Shown: positions 44,617-54,270 of the stretch, in pieces | Layout of the letters: every line of letters starts with the position of its first letter | Position numbering within the stretch: position 1 is the first letter of the stretch | Assembly: GCF_038396635.1 (NCBI RefSeq) | Contig: NZ_CP121687.1 | Location: forward strand, 1,922,001-1,986,000 | Reading direction: 5' to 3' | Source of the DNA: Defluviitalea saccharophila | Lineage (GTDB): Bacteria; Bacillota; Clostridia; Lachnospirales; Defluviitaleaceae | DNA length: 64,000 nucleotides | Translations under genes and position numbers: made by a program | Notes under the pieces: generated by a model | What the model was told of the DNA's origin: nothing | The model's database searches: none | The model's input: only the letters and a program-made list of their open reading frames with translations

Positions 44617-46710
44617 GTGAAGAAAAAAGATAAAAATACAAATTCAAAAAAATTATATAAGAAGCCAAATACTAAAGACAAACAGGCTTATTTTGGCCTG
44701 AAATTTAAAAACAATATAGGTATCGCACAAAAGTTGATTATAACCTTTATTATTTTAAGCATTTTGCCTTTAAGTGTTGTTGGGATATTTTCATATCTTA
44801 ATGCAGAACAAACCGTAAAAAACAAAGTAGGATCTTATTCCGGGAAAATGGTTGAACAAATTGCCATGAATATAGATTCTAAAATAGAAGAGTTTGAAAG
44901 AATCCATACAATGGTTAATACCAATATGAAATTAATGAACAACTTAGAATATCTGGACACAGTAAGCAGTGCCCATAAACTACAAACCGTTAAAGAAATT
45001 GACAATGATATAGTTTCTATAATAGCTTCAAACAATCATATCAGGGCAGCCAATATCATCAACAATAAAGGGGAACACTTCGGCTCCGGCTTCATAGCGA
45101 TTTCAGCCGAAGGAAAGACAATCAATAAAAGTGAGCAGATTGAGCAATTAAAGAATCTGATAGATACTTCCGATGGAAAAGCCCTGTGGGTGACGGGATT
45201 ATTTGATTCCTATGAATACATTTATTTGATTGCACAAATACGCAGTCTGGATACAGGTGAGCCCATTGGCGGTATAGTGATTAGCATTAACAGCAAAGGC
45301 ATCCATTCAGTCCTTGAGAAAGCCAATCTAGGCAGCGGAGAGATTTTCTTAATCAATGAAAACAAAGAGATTATCTCAGGCATTGATGAAGAAAAATTAG
45401 GTATGGTGCCAGAAGATGAAATATTAAATAAAATTTATACTGAAAATCCGTCAGGCTACTTTACAGACTCTGATTATGTCATAAGCTATGCAACGACGAA
45501 TAATGGCTGGAAGATCGTAACCAAGGAATCCGTTTCGGCTTTAATGAAGGAAATGGAAGCTGTAAAGAGTGGGACAATGCTGGTAGTTGTTTTATGCATC
45601 ATTATTGCTATTGTTGTAGGGATGACGATTTCCTTTAGTATCTCAAATCCCTTAAAAGTGATTATGGATTTAATGGGAAAGGTCGAACAGGGAAATCTTA
45701 TTATCAGCTCTCCTATTACAGGAAAAAATGAAATTGGGAGACTATCCAGCAGCTTTAATAAGATGATTGAAAACATCAGAAACTTAATTTTAGAGACAGA
45801 TACCGTAGTAAAAAGAGTAGAGCAGGATACAGATATTATTAGAACGGCTTCAGAACGATCGGCAACCGCAGCTATGGAGGTTTCTACTGCGATTAATGAA
45901 CTGGCAGAAGGCTCCATGGAACAAGCAAAAGAAACAGAACATACCAATATGTTAATGGAGAAATTAGCCAAGAATATCAATCATATTATTAAAGAAATAC
46001 AAGATGTTATGGATATCATTGAGGAAACGGAATGTTCAAGGGATTACGCATCCCATACGATGGATCAGCTTAATGAAAAAACAAGAACTGCGCTTGCGTC
46101 TTCCCATACCATACATGGAGAAATCCAAGAACTAAGCGAAGAAACAAAAGAAGTGATTAAAGTTGTTAACGTGATAGAAGGCATCAGTGAGCAGACCAAT
46201 CTTCTTGCCCTTAATGCAGCCATAGAAGCGGCCAGAGCAGGAGAAACAGGAAAAGGCTTTGCAGTGGTTGCAGAGGAAATCCGAAAGTTAGCCATGGGAA
46301 CTAAGGAAGCCACAAGGATGATCAATGCCATTCTTACCAATATCCAAGACAAAACGAGACGATCCGTATCGGTTGTTACAGAATCCGATAAGATTTTTGA
46401 AGAACAAAAAGCTATTGTTTTCGAGACAAATAATGCTTTTAATAAAATGGCAGCATGTATGCAAAATATGATTCAGCGGATTGAAGATGTCATGAAAAAG
46501 ATTAATGATATCGAACTCCAAAAAAATCAATCGGTGGAGGCGATTGTCCATATTGCTGCTATCGTAGAGGAAGGAGCGGCAGCCATTGAAGAAGTGACTG
46601 CCACCAGCCAGGAACAAGCAAGTTCCGCAGAACAATTATCCGTCTTGGCAAATAATCTTATGTCGGTGGTAGAAAGCTTAAATCATACCTTATCTCAATT
46701 TAAGATTTAG
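44617..46710 (+). CDS. Methyl-accepting chemotaxis protein with extracytoplasmic sensor
   Basis: A 697-residue chemoreceptor. A basic cytoplasmic N terminus of about 36 residues (unusually long) is followed by a membrane segment (about 37-60), a large extracytoplasmic sensor of the Cache type (about 61-305), a second membrane segment (about 308-333), a HAMP domain (about 334-390) and the MCP signalling domain with the conserved hairpin [20 protein letters not shown]. The start is GTG. It follows the glucoside uptake operon and may sense a related sugar, which is only suggested by position. A shared terminator separates it from the gene on the other strand. Confidence 0.93.
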   Translation: MKKKDKNTNSKKLYKKPNTKDKQAYFGLKFKNNIGIAQKLIITFIILSILPLSVVGIFSYLNAEQTVKNKVGSYSGKMVEQIAMNIDSKIEEFERIHTMVNTNMKLMNNLEYLDTVSSAHKLQTVKEIDNDIVSIIASNNHIRAANIINNKGEHFGSGFIAISAEGKTINKSEQIEQLKNLIDTSDGKALWVTGLFDSYEYIYLIAQIRSLDTGEPIGGIVISINSKGIHSVLEKANLGSGEIFLINENKEIISGIDEEKLGMVPEDEILNKIYTENPSGYFTDSDYVISYATTNNGWKIVTKESVSALMKEMEAVKSGTMLVVVLCIIIAIVVGMTISFSISNPLKVIMDLMGKVEQGNLIISSPITGKNEIGRLSSSFNKMIENIRNLILETDTVVKRVEQDTDIIRTASERSATAAMEVSTAINELAEGSMEQAKETEHTNMLMEKLAKNINHIIKEIQDVMDIIEETECSRDYASHTMDQLNEKTRTALASSHTIHGEIQELSEETKEVIKVVNVIEGISEQTNLLALNAAIEAARAGETGKGFAVVAEEIRKLAMGTKEATRMINAILTNIQDKTRRSVSVVTESDKIFEEQKAIVFETNNAFNKMAACMQNMIQRIEDVMKKINDIELQKNQSVEAIVHIAAIVEEGAAAIEEVTATSQEQASSAEQLSVLANNLMSVVESLNHTLSQFKI

Positions 46711-46716
46711 ATATGG

Positions 46717-46751
46717 AAGATATTCCGTTTTACGGGATATCTTTTTTTTAC
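46717..46751. terminator. Bidirectional terminator after the chemoreceptor gene
   Basis: AAGATATTCCG and CGGGATATCTT form an 11-bp stem with one G-U pair and a T run. Confidence 0.85.
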
Positions 46752-46755
46752 AAGT

Positions 46756-46947
46756 TTATTCTAAGGTTTTTTCTAATCTCTCCAATTCTTCTTTAGCTCT
46801 TTCAATTACATTGATGGAGTCTTTTATAAGCTCCTGCTGATTTTCTAAGGTTTCTTTATTCAAAGTTCTTTGATTATATTGAAGCTCGTCTTCAATTTCT
46901 TCCAATCGAATGCGTGCATTTTCAATGGCACGAAATTTAGATTCCAT
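46756..46947 (-). CDS. Small coiled-coil protein, function unknown
   Basis: A 63-residue, highly charged protein predicted to be a single alpha-helical coiled coil (IENARIRLEEIEDELQYNQR, VIERAKEELERLEKTLE). AAAGGAG lies 8 bases before the start on the minus strand and a terminator follows, so it is likely real. I recognise no family. Confidence 0.65.
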   Translation of the reverse strand: MESKFRAIENARIRLEEIEDELQYNQRTLNKETLENQQELIKDSINVIERAKEELERLEKTLE

Positions 46948-47028
46948 AGGTATTCTCCTTTCAAAAATATCATAGAATAAACATAGTATGTACTAAAATC
47001 GTAATTATAATTAGGGAATAGATTGAAG

Positions 47029-47056
47029 TAATATGTTAAATTTTGTATCATATAAA
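47029..47056 (+). promoter_or_regulatory. Sigma-E-like promoter before ytvI
   Basis: TAATATG (47029-47035), a 13-bp spacer and CATATAAA (47049-47056) resemble the sporulation sigma-E promoter, with the same spacing as the sequence before spmA. Located 30 bases before the ytvI start. Confidence 0.45.
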
Positions 47057-47085
47057 TAGAATACTAATGTATAAAGGAGAAATAT

Positions 47086-48153
47086 ATGGCAGATTTTTAC
47101 CAAAAACATAAGCCTGTAATACATAGGATTTTAATCTTACTTATGGTTATATTAGGAGGATATTTATTCTTCCAATATGTTTTTTCTTATATTGCACCTT
47201 TTGTGGTTGCCTGGATTCTGTCTTCGTTAATAGAGCCTATGGTAAGGTGGTTTCATAAAAAACTTAAATTCTCAAGAGGCATCTCCAGTATGCTGTCCAT
47301 TATTATTATGCTTGTTTTTATAGGAACCATAGTTACAGGCATCTTCATGCGCTTCAGTGAGCAGGCGCAGGAGTTTGCCAAAGCGCTTCCCAGTTATTAT
47401 GACAGCTTTGCCTACACGATAGACAATCTGAGGTGGAAAACAGAGAGCTTATTTTTTGGACTACCTATCAATATCCAATCTCTTTTAATGGATAATGTAG
47501 ATGAGATGATCAGAGGATTTTCAAATAAATTAGCGCCGGGAGTGGGAAAAGGCTCTATAAGTTTTGTGGCAGCCCTTCCAAATGCTTTATTTTTTACTAT
47601 CGTAACTTTGATTTCAACCTTCTTCATGAGTAAAGATAGAGAAAAAATACGTGCCTTCATTGAAAGACAAATGCCTAAATCATGGGTTATAAAGATGGAC
47701 ATCATTCGGAGGGATTTATTCGGAGCGCTCCTTGGATATGTAAAGACTCAACTTATTCTCATGATCTTTACATCAACGATTTGTATGATTGGTCTTATGA
47801 TTCTTAGATTTGAATATGCCTTTTTAATAGGTATTATCATTGGTATTGTAGATGCCTTTCCCGTCCTTGGAAGTGGTACAATTTTGATTCCTTGGGCGGC
47901 TTATCATAGTTTAACCGGTGATTTATATGGAGCAATAGGACTTTTAATCATTTACGGCGTCGTGGTACTCTTTAGACAGACCTTTGAGCCAAAGGTCCTG
48001 GGAAGCCAAATAGGGGTTTATCCTCTTTTTACTTTAATGGCGATGTATATAGGTATTAAATTATTTGGTTTCTTAGGCATTATTATAGGTCCTATCTTTG
48101 TCATTTTCCTAAAAACCATGCAGAAAATAGGTATCCTTCCTAAATGGAAATAA
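47086..48153 (+). CDS. ytvI: Sporulation integral membrane protein YtvI (AI-2E family)
   Basis: A 355-residue membrane protein of the AI-2E/PerM superfamily, in the sporulation YtvI subgroup. Seven or eight hydrophobic segments are visible, and the family features QYVFSYIAPFVVAWILSSLI near the N terminus, VDAFPVLGSGTILIPWAAYH and LGSQIGVYPLFTLMAMYIGI near the end are clear. An AAGGAG site precedes the ATG. The sigma-E-like promoter supports expression in the mother cell. Role in sporulation is known only from the family name. Confidence 0.88.
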   Translation: MADFYQKHKPVIHRILILLMVILGGYLFFQYVFSYIAPFVVAWILSSLIEPMVRWFHKKLKFSRGISSMLSIIIMLVFIGTIVTGIFMRFSEQAQEFAKALPSYYDSFAYTIDNLRWKTESLFFGLPINIQSLLMDNVDEMIRGFSNKLAPGVGKGSISFVAALPNALFFTIVTLISTFFMSKDREKIRAFIERQMPKSWVIKMDIIRRDLFGALLGYVKTQLILMIFTSTICMIGLMILRFEYAFLIGIIIGIVDAFPVLGSGTILIPWAAYHSLTGDLYGAIGLLIIYGVVVLFRQTFEPKVLGSQIGVYPLFTLMAMYIGIKLFGFLGIIIGPIFVIFLKTMQKIGILPKWK

Positions 48154-48155
48154 TC

Positions 48156-48184
48156 TTGTATAATATTCCGAATTCATTTATAAT
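48156..48184 (+). promoter_or_regulatory. Promoter of the fumarase alpha gene
   Basis: TTGTAT (48156-48161), a 17-bp spacer and TATAAT (48179-48184), 28 bases before the start. Confidence 0.7.
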
Positions 48185-48211
48185 AATCAAAAATGTAATG
48201 AGGTGTCTAAT

Positions 48212-49054
48212 TTGAAAGAAATACATACCAGTCAAATACAAGATGCAGTTGCGAAACTTTGTATGGATTCAAATTATTATTTATCAGAAGATATAAAAGA
48301 GGGGTTACTAAACTCTAAAGCCGAAGAAATAAGCCCATTAGGTCAAAGTATTCTTCAGGATATTATTGAAAATGCGGAAGTTGCAGAAAAAAGGGCGATT
48401 CCCATATGTCAGGATACAGGAACGGCAGTGGTCTTTGTTGAAATAGGACAAGATGTTCATATCACAGGCGAGCCTCTGGAAGAAGCCATTCAAAACGGCA
48501 TACGAAAAGGCTATCAAGAAGGATTTTTAAGAAAATCCATGGTAGAAGATCCTCTCCTTCGGGTAAATACCAAAGACAATACCCCGGCGATCATTCATTA
48601 TTCCATCGTTAAAGGAGAACATATAAAAATCACTCTTGCCCCTAAAGGCGGCGGCAGTGAAAACATGAGTGCCCTCAAAATGTTAAAACCTTCTGATGGT
48701 ATGGAAGGGGTAGAAGAATTCGTATTAAAAACGGTAGACGAAGCAGGACCGAATGCCTGCCCTCCATTAATTATCGGAGTTGGTATTGGAGGAAATTTCG
48801 AGATGGCGCCTCTTCTTGCCAAAAAGGCACTTCTTAGGCCCATCAATCAATCCAATCCTAAAAAGCATATCAAGGAGATGGAAGATAGACTGCTTTTAAA
48901 AATTAATGCTTTGGGCATCGGGCCCCAGGGATTAGGAGGCAGAACAACAGCTCTTGGAGTCAATATAGAAGTATTTCCGACCCATATAGCAAGTTTACCT
49001 GTAGCAGTCAATATAGGATGCCATGTCACCAGACATAGAACAGTTATTTTGTAG
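48212..49054 (+). CDS. Class I fumarate hydratase, alpha subunit
   Basis: A 280-residue iron-sulphur hydratase subunit (class I, oxygen-sensitive), interconverting fumarate and malate with the beta subunit. The conserved cysteines for the [4Fe-4S] cluster are in PICQDTGTAVVF, DEAGPNACPPLI and NIGCHVTRH, and GGGSENMSALKMLKPSDG is diagnostic. I choose TTG at 48212, 6-7 bases after GAGGTG; the GTG at 48203 lies inside that site. A terminator-like hairpin follows and then a dispersed repeat before the beta subunit. Confidence 0.93.
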   Translation: MKEIHTSQIQDAVAKLCMDSNYYLSEDIKEGLLNSKAEEISPLGQSILQDIIENAEVAEKRAIPICQDTGTAVVFVEIGQDVHITGEPLEEAIQNGIRKGYQEGFLRKSMVEDPLLRVNTKDNTPAIIHYSIVKGEHIKITLAPKGGGSENMSALKMLKPSDGMEGVEEFVLKTVDEAGPNACPPLIIGVGIGGNFEMAPLLAKKALLRPINQSNPKKHIKEMEDRLLLKINALGIGPQGLGGRTTALGVNIEVFPTHIASLPVAVNIGCHVTRHRTVIL

Positions 49055-49063
49055 TTTATCGAT

Positions 49064-49086
49064 ACGTGCAATTTTTGCACGTTTTC
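49064..49086 (+). terminator. Terminator-like hairpin after the fumarase alpha gene
   Basis: ACGTGCAA and TTGCACGT form a perfect 8-bp stem with loop TTT, followed by TTTT. Confidence 0.7.
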
Positions 49087-49222
49087 TATTACATAGGAAA
49101 TTCCTCTGAATTTCCTATGTAAAAAGCCCTTCGGGCAAAATGCACACTCGCGCGTATTGTATTTGTCAGCTTTGTAGACCGCGCTCGGCGCGAGAGTTTC
49201 GCAAACGAAACTCTTACTTACT
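49085..49222 (+). repeat. Dispersed palindromic repeat, copy B
   Basis: It contains ACATAGGAAATTC/GAATTTCCTATGT (49091-49120, perfect 13-bp stem), the core AAAAAGCCCTTCGGGC (49121-49136), a GCGCG-rich middle and GAGTTTCG/CGAAACTC (49194-49213, perfect 8-bp stem). Parts match copies at 39313-39460 and 62960-63045. It lies between the two fumarase subunit genes. Confidence 0.75.
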
Positions 49223-49234
49223 AGGAGGGAAAAT

Positions 49235-49798
49235 ATGAAAAAGAAAATAACTCTACCTTTACAGGATGAAATCATTTCAACATTAGAAGCAGGGGATGAA
49301 GTATTGCTTTCCGGCATAATATATACTGGTAGGGATGCAGCCCACAAAAGAATGGTCGAAACTCTAAAAGAGAATCAACCTCTTCCTATAGAGCTTAAGA
49401 ATCAAATTATCTATTATGTAGGTCCTTGTCCTGCAAAACCGGGAGAAATTATCGGAAGCTGCGGGCCTACCACCAGCGGAAGAATGGATGCCTATACTCC
49501 CATCATACTGGAGCAGGGGTTAAAAGGCATGATTGGAAAAGGAGAAAGAAATCAGGCTGTTATTGATGGGATTATAAAAAATGGGGCAATTTATTTTACA
49601 GCCATTGGAGGCGCCGGAGCCCTTCTTGCCGACAGGGTAAAGGAGGCTGAAGTTGTTGCCTATGAAGATTTGGGGGCTGAGGCGATTTATAAGCTTGTAG
49701 TAGAAGATTTTCCTGTTGTTGTGACGATTGATGCTAAAGGCAATAACTTATATGATACACAAAAAGAAAAATATAAAAAATTACTAAATAAAAATTGA
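49235..49798 (+). CDS. Class I fumarate hydratase, beta subunit
   Basis: A 187-residue subunit partner of the preceding gene. Diagnostic parts are [16 protein letters not shown] near the N terminus, [20 protein letters not shown] and the C-terminal [26 protein letters not shown] lies 7 bases before the ATG. Although separated from the alpha gene by about 180 bp of repeat DNA, both are needed for activity. It ends 12 bases or so before the CoA-ligase gene start. Confidence 0.93.
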   Translation: MKKKITLPLQDEIISTLEAGDEVLLSGIIYTGRDAAHKRMVETLKENQPLPIELKNQIIYYVGPCPAKPGEIIGSCGPTTSGRMDAYTPIILEQGLKGMIGKGERNQAVIDGIIKNGAIYFTAIGGAGALLADRVKEAEVVAYEDLGAEAIYKLVVEDFPVVVTIDAKGNNLYDTQKEKYKKLLNKN

Positions 49799-49812
49799 GG
49801 GTGGGGATGATT

Positions 49813-51111
49813 ATGATTTGGAACGAGCATATCGAATGTATGGGAAGGGAGGAGATGCGAGAGCTTCAAGGAAAAAGACTTCGTCAAACCGTAGAAAGGG
49901 TCTATTACAATGTACCTTTCTATAGAAAAAAGATGCAGGAACTGGGCCTTGAACCGGGGGATATAAAAGGTATTGAGGATTTAGAAAAACTGCCCTTTAC
50001 GACAAAGCAGGATTTACGGGACAATTATCCCTATGATTTATTTGCAGTACCTATGAGCGAAGTCGTAAGAGTGCATGCTTCTTCAGGGACCACCGGAAGG
50101 CCTACTGTAGTAGGTTATACAAGAAAGGACCTTACAACCTGGTCGGAAGTGGTGGCAAGATGCCTTTATGCTTCCGGGGTTAAGAAAAACGATATCATTC
50201 AGATTGCTTATGGATACGGTTTATTTACAGGAGGATTAGGACTTCATTATGGCAGTGAAATGATAGGTGCAACGGTTATTCCTATTTCCGGAGGCAATAC
50301 ACAAAAACAAATTCAGCTCATGAAGGATTTTGGAAGTACAGTTCTTGCTTGTACCCCTTCTTATGCACTATATCTTGCAGAAGCCATGGAAGAAATGGGG
50401 GTTGATCCTAAGGAATTATCCCTGAGGGTTGGGATTTTTGGGGCAGAGCCCTGGACAGAGGAAATGAGAAAAGAAATTGAAACCAAATTACACATAAAAG
50501 CTATTGACATCTTTGGTTTAAGTGAAATTATAGGTCCTGGAGTTTCTTGTGAATGTCATATGCAGAATGGACTACATATTAATGAGGATCATTTTATTCC
50601 TGAAACGGTAGATCCTAATACTCTAAAACCCGTTCCCAAAGGAGAAGTTGGGGAGCTGGTATTTACAGCCATCACCAAGGAAGCCCTTCCTCTTCTTAGA
50701 TACAGAACAAGAGACTTAACAGCTCTTCATGAAGAACAATGTGAATGCGGAAGAACACTAACCCGTATGGAAAAATGTAAAGGCCGAAGCGATGATATGC
50801 TCATTATCAGAGGGGTTAATGTATTCCCGTCACAAATCGAAAGCGTACTGCTTAATATGGGAGAAACCAAGCCTCATTATCTCCTTATCGTAGATCGTGT
50901 GAATAATCTTGATATTTTAGAAGTATGGGTAGAGGTAGAAGGAAGCTTTTTCTCGGATGAAATCAGAAAATTAGAAGCACTGACAGCAAAAATTAAACAT
51001 CAAATAGAAAGCACCCTTGGCATCAGTGTAAAAGTAAAACTCGTAGAGCCAAAGACGATTGAGCGAACAGAAGGAAAAGCTAAAAGAGTAATTGATAGAA
51101 GAAAAATCTAA
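49813..51111 (+). CDS. Phenylacetate-CoA ligase family enzyme
   Basis: A 432-residue adenylate-forming enzyme of the PaaK family (AMP-binding plus AMP-binding_C_2), converting an aryl acid, ATP and CoA into the acyl-CoA. The phosphate loop is [16 protein letters not shown] and the C-terminal hinge is [24 protein letters not shown] at 49813 is chosen because GGTGGGG is 6 bases upstream and the family start is [10 protein letters not shown]. With the ACT-domain gene that follows it forms a pair seen in many anaerobes near indolepyruvate ferredoxin oxidoreductase genes, so aryl-acid or aromatic amino acid catabolism is likely; no such oxidoreductase is in the window. Confidence 0.9.
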   Translation: MIWNEHIECMGREEMRELQGKRLRQTVERVYYNVPFYRKKMQELGLEPGDIKGIEDLEKLPFTTKQDLRDNYPYDLFAVPMSEVVRVHASSGTTGRPTVVGYTRKDLTTWSEVVARCLYASGVKKNDIIQIAYGYGLFTGGLGLHYGSEMIGATVIPISGGNTQKQIQLMKDFGSTVLACTPSYALYLAEAMEEMGVDPKELSLRVGIFGAEPWTEEMRKEIETKLHIKAIDIFGLSEIIGPGVSCECHMQNGLHINEDHFIPETVDPNTLKPVPKGEVGELVFTAITKEALPLLRYRTRDLTALHEEQCECGRTLTRMEKCKGRSDDMLIIRGVNVFPSQIESVLLNMGETKPHYLLIVDRVNNLDILEVWVEVEGSFFSDEIRKLEALTAKIKHQIESTLGISVKVKLVEPKTIERTEGKAKRVIDRRKI

Positions 51112-51123
51112 GGAGGAGATACT

Positions 51124-51549
51124 ATGATTATTAAGCAGTTATCGGTTTTCTTAGAAAACAAATCCGGCAGACTCACAGAAGTTACCAAAACCTTAGGAGA
51201 TTTAGATATCAATATTTCTGCCCTAAGCATTGCAGATACCGCAGAATACGGTATTCTTAGAATGATCGTAACAGACCCTGATAAAGCTTTCGCGGCATTA
51301 AAGGAAAGAGATTTTTCTGTAAGTTTAACTGAAGTACTTTGTCTTGCAACCCCTCATACCCCCGGTGCTCTGGCAAGGGCTTTGGAGATTCTTTCCAAGG
51401 ACGGAATCAGTGTTGAATATATGTATGCCTTTGAAGTAGGACAAAAGGCATTGGTAATCATTAAAGCTGATGATATTCATAAGGCAATTGATACCATTAC
51501 GGCGCATAAAATGGAGCTTATTGAAGCCAGCGATATTTATCAAATTTAA
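51124..51549 (+). CDS. Tandem ACT-domain protein
   Basis: A 141-residue protein made of two ACT domains (about residues 1-65 and 70-141), starting IIKQLSVFLENKSGRLTEVT and LATPHTPGALARALEILSKD. ACT domains bind amino acids. It follows the phenylacetate-CoA ligase gene by 12 bases with GGAGGAG before the ATG. Probably a small-molecule sensor for that pathway; no catalytic or DNA-binding domain is present. Confidence 0.88.
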   Translation: MIIKQLSVFLENKSGRLTEVTKTLGDLDINISALSIADTAEYGILRMIVTDPDKAFAALKERDFSVSLTEVLCLATPHTPGALARALEILSKDGISVEYMYAFEVGQKALVIIKADDIHKAIDTITAHKMELIEASDIYQI

Positions 51550-51575
51550 TAGATGGATTATATTTTAACTGATTG

Positions 51576-51610
51576 ACTCCCCTGTAAATTTTGTTACAGT
51601 GGAGTTTTAT
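51576..51610 (+). terminator. Terminator after the ACT gene
   Basis: ACTCCCCTGTAA and TTACAGTGGAGT pair over 12 bp with one mismatch, followed by TTTAT. Confidence 0.75.
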
Positions 51611-51738
51611 TTTGAAATAAAAGTACTCTTTTCCTGTGAGTTTAGTAAATATATTGAAAAGTTTGGGGTTTAAGTATACAATTATAGTTAGGTTGTACAA
51701 TAGACAATGGCATAATGTAAGAGTAAAGAGGATGAAAT

Positions 51739-52746
51739 ATGAAGAATAAATACTTTGCAACTTTTGTTTTGCTTTTAGTCATTTTAATTTTAACCGTGAC
51801 GGGACTCATTTTTTACCGAATTAGAAGCACCCTTAGCAATGTGCAGCAAAATACGGGAATCATCGTTCCCAATCAAATTCCGGTATATCATTTTGCGATG
51901 ATCTATAAAGATGACGATGCACCGGCCTGGCTTTCCATCAAAAAAGGTGTAGAGAGAGCATCTAAGGAATTTAATGTAGCTGTAGAATTTAATGGTGTTG
52001 GTACATCTGATGAAGATGATTTATATAAATACTTAGATATTGCCATAGCTTCCAAAGTAGACGGAATAGTGACTTATGTCTGGGATGATGTTCAAACCGG
52101 TCTTCTAATTGACAATGCTATGGAAGAGGGAATACCGGTTGTCACCATAGGGACGGATGCGAAAGAAAGTAAGCGTATTGCCTTTGTGGGAGAAAATAAG
52201 TATGCTTCCGGCATTCAGTTGGGCAGAATGATGATTGCAGCCACAGGGGAGCAAGGAGAAGCAGTTATTTTAGACCGCAATAAACAAGGCAACGAATTAA
52301 TGGCACAAAACCTGATGATCATGGGTATCCGAGACAGCCTAAAACAGTACTCCGATATTCATATCACAAAGGTTGAATACGATGATTCCAACTTTCTTGG
52401 CATTGAAGATGCAGTCAGCTCTTTGATTAAAAACAATTCAAAGCTAAGTACCATAGTATGTACCTCTGAAGAAGACACCCTGGCAGTGGCAGATATATTA
52501 GTGGATTTAAACAAGGTAGGCTATAATATTATTGGATATGGAGATTCTCCTGAGCTATTACGGTATATAGAACGAGGCGTTGTCTTTGGTACAGTGGATG
52601 TGGACCATGAACAGATGGGCTATGACACGATTCGCGCCTTGGTGGATATTAAACAACAGGGCAGAACATCTGCTTATTTTAAAGTGAATTCATTTCCAAT
52701 CACAAGAAAAAATGTTTCTGAATATTTAAAGTCTGGAGAAGAGTAA
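51739..52746 (+). CDS. Membrane-tethered sugar-binding sensor protein
   Basis: A 335-residue periplasmic-binding-protein type 1 domain with an uncleaved N-terminal membrane segment (about residues 5-26) and no lipobox. The ribose/galactose-binding fold is visible from FAMIYKDDDAPAWLSIKKGV through ASKVDGIVTYVWDD, IPVVTIGTDA, DTIRALVDIK. It sits directly before the kinase gene (0-1 base between stop and ATG), so its likely role is to present a sugar to the kinase, as known for XylFII with the LytS-type kinase in Clostridium beijerinckii. Its ligand is not predictable and its sequence differs from the second tethered protein at 55888. Confidence 0.85.
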   Translation: MKNKYFATFVLLLVILILTVTGLIFYRIRSTLSNVQQNTGIIVPNQIPVYHFAMIYKDDDAPAWLSIKKGVERASKEFNVAVEFNGVGTSDEDDLYKYLDIAIASKVDGIVTYVWDDVQTGLLIDNAMEEGIPVVTIGTDAKESKRIAFVGENKYASGIQLGRMMIAATGEQGEAVILDRNKQGNELMAQNLMIMGIRDSLKQYSDIHITKVEYDDSNFLGIEDAVSSLIKNNSKLSTIVCTSEEDTLAVADILVDLNKVGYNIIGYGDSPELLRYIERGVVFGTVDVDHEQMGYDTIRALVDIKQQGRTSAYFKVNSFPITRKNVSEYLKSGEE

Positions 52747-54270
52747 ATGAAGTTATTAAGAGAATTAAGAACCTTTTGGGGAAAACATACATTTAAAAAG
52801 CGATTAATCATTTATTTTACGGCGATGATTCTTTTAATGAGTGTCACCAGCATATTTCCGTTTTATACCATTAGCGTATTGATGGAGGAAATGAGTAATA
52901 CCTTTGAAATGAACGTAAAGCTCAATGATCTTCATAAAACCCTTGGAGACTTAAACAATGTATATGAAGAATACTTAAACTTAAAATATTCAAGAAGCCT
53001 TGATGACTATTATAAATACTGCAATAAATTAAAAAAAGACGCCGATTCTATCAAAATCGATTATAGCAATATTGAAAATGCCCTGATGATTAAGGACATT
53101 AAAAATATGATTACAACGTATTTGGAAGAAACCGATGCTGCCGTTATGGCCCGAAGAGGAAGGGCAGTGGATGAATATTATTTATATTATACAAAGAGCA
53201 ATAAGATATTTGGTTATATTAATGAATACATTCAAAAGCTTAATAACTCTTTGTTTTTACAAAATACAGACAGATATTTATCAGTAAATAAGAGAGTATA
53301 TCTTGTAGAGACCTTAAATATAGGCGTTATAATTTCTGTTGTTTTACTCAATATAATACTAATGATTTGGTTTACCTATAACATTACACAGCCGATTTCT
53401 GAGCTTTCAAAGGCTGCAGACGAAATCACCCATGGAAATTATGATGTTCCCCATATAAAAGTGGATTATGAGGATGAAATAGGGGTTATGGCCCGAGCGT
53501 TTAATCGTATGACCCAAAGTATCAGGGAGTATGTCAGTGAAATAAAGGAAAAAGCAGAATTAGAAAGCAGATTAAAAGAACAGGAAATGGAGAACCTCCG
53601 TATAAAGAGCGATCTTAAGGAGGCTGAGCTCCATGCCCTGCAAGCTCAAATCAATCCTCATTTTTTATTTAACACCCTTAATACAGGGGCGCAGCTTGCC
53701 ATGCTTGAAGGAGCGGACAGGGCTTGTACCTTTATCGAGCGTACTGCAGATTTACTGCGATACAATCTTAGGAACTTAGATAAGCCCGTTACCATTGGAG
53801 ACGAAATTAAAAATATAGACAACTATATGCATTTATTAAAGGAGCGTTTTGCAGACAGAATAGAATTCATATTAGAAATAGACGAAAGCATTCTTGATGT
53901 GAAGATACCCAGTATGATCTTACAGCCCATCGTTGAAAATGCATTGATGCATGGACTAGGGGATATGGAGAATACAGGTACGATATGGGTTAAGACCTAT
54001 CGTACCGATTCCTTCGCGGAAATTTCGATTAAAGATAACGGCAAAGGTATTACAGAGGAAAGAATACAGGAAATATTATCTGGTCAAACAAGAGAAAATA
54101 ATACGAATAATAGATCCAACGGTATAGCCATTAATAATATTTTAAGCAGGTTAAGGATTTTTTATAATCAAGACAATATCATGAGCATCTATAGTGAGAT
54201 AGATGGTGGCACAGAAGTAGTTCTGCGTATACCTCTTAATTATGAAGATAGGAGGGATAGCAATGGTTAG
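52747..54270 (+). CDS. Sensor histidine kinase, LytS/YesM type
   Basis: A 507-residue membrane kinase. It has two hydrophobic segments (about 19-42 and 190-210) around an extracytoplasmic helical region of about 150 residues, a HAMP domain (211-264), a coiled coil, the His_kinase motif with His305 in QINPHFLFNTLN and a C-terminal ATPase domain (NALMHGLGD, DNGKGI). The phosphoacceptor motif is of the LytS/YesM family. Gene neighbours on both sides code for tethered sugar-binding proteins, so it is likely the receiver of that signal. Coupled to the response-regulator gene by overlap. Confidence 0.93.
   Translation: MKLLRELRTFWGKHTFKKRLIIYFTAMILLMSVTSIFPFYTISVLMEEMSNTFEMNVKLNDLHKTLGDLNNVYEEYLNLKYSRSLDDYYKYCNKLKKDADSIKIDYSNIENALMIKDIKNMITTYLEETDAAVMARRGRAVDEYYLYYTKSNKIFGYINEYIQKLNNSLFLQNTDRYLSVNKRVYLVETLNIGVIISVVLLNIILMIWFTYNITQPISELSKAADEITHGNYDVPHIKVDYEDEIGVMARAFNRMTQSIREYVSEIKEKAELESRLKEQEMENLRIKSDLKEAELHALQAQINPHFLFNTLNTGAQLAMLEGADRACTFIERTADLLRYNLRNLDKPVTIGDEIKNIDNYMHLLKERFADRIEFILEIDESILDVKIPSMILQPIVENALMHGLGDMENTGTIWVKTYRTDSFAEISIKDNGKGITEERIQEILSGQTRENNTNNRSNGIAINNILSRLRIFYNQDNIMSIYSEIDGGTEVVLRIPLNYEDRRDSNG

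Noticed and set aside
45486-46635. Minus-strand frames of 95-164 codons in the chemoreceptor gene
   Set aside because: Anti-sense shadows of the helical chemoreceptor sequence; no ribosome sites.
48847-49347. Minus-strand frame of 166 codons across the fumarase region
   Set aside because: It overlaps both fumarase genes and the dispersed repeat; composition does not look coding and the opposite genes are certain.
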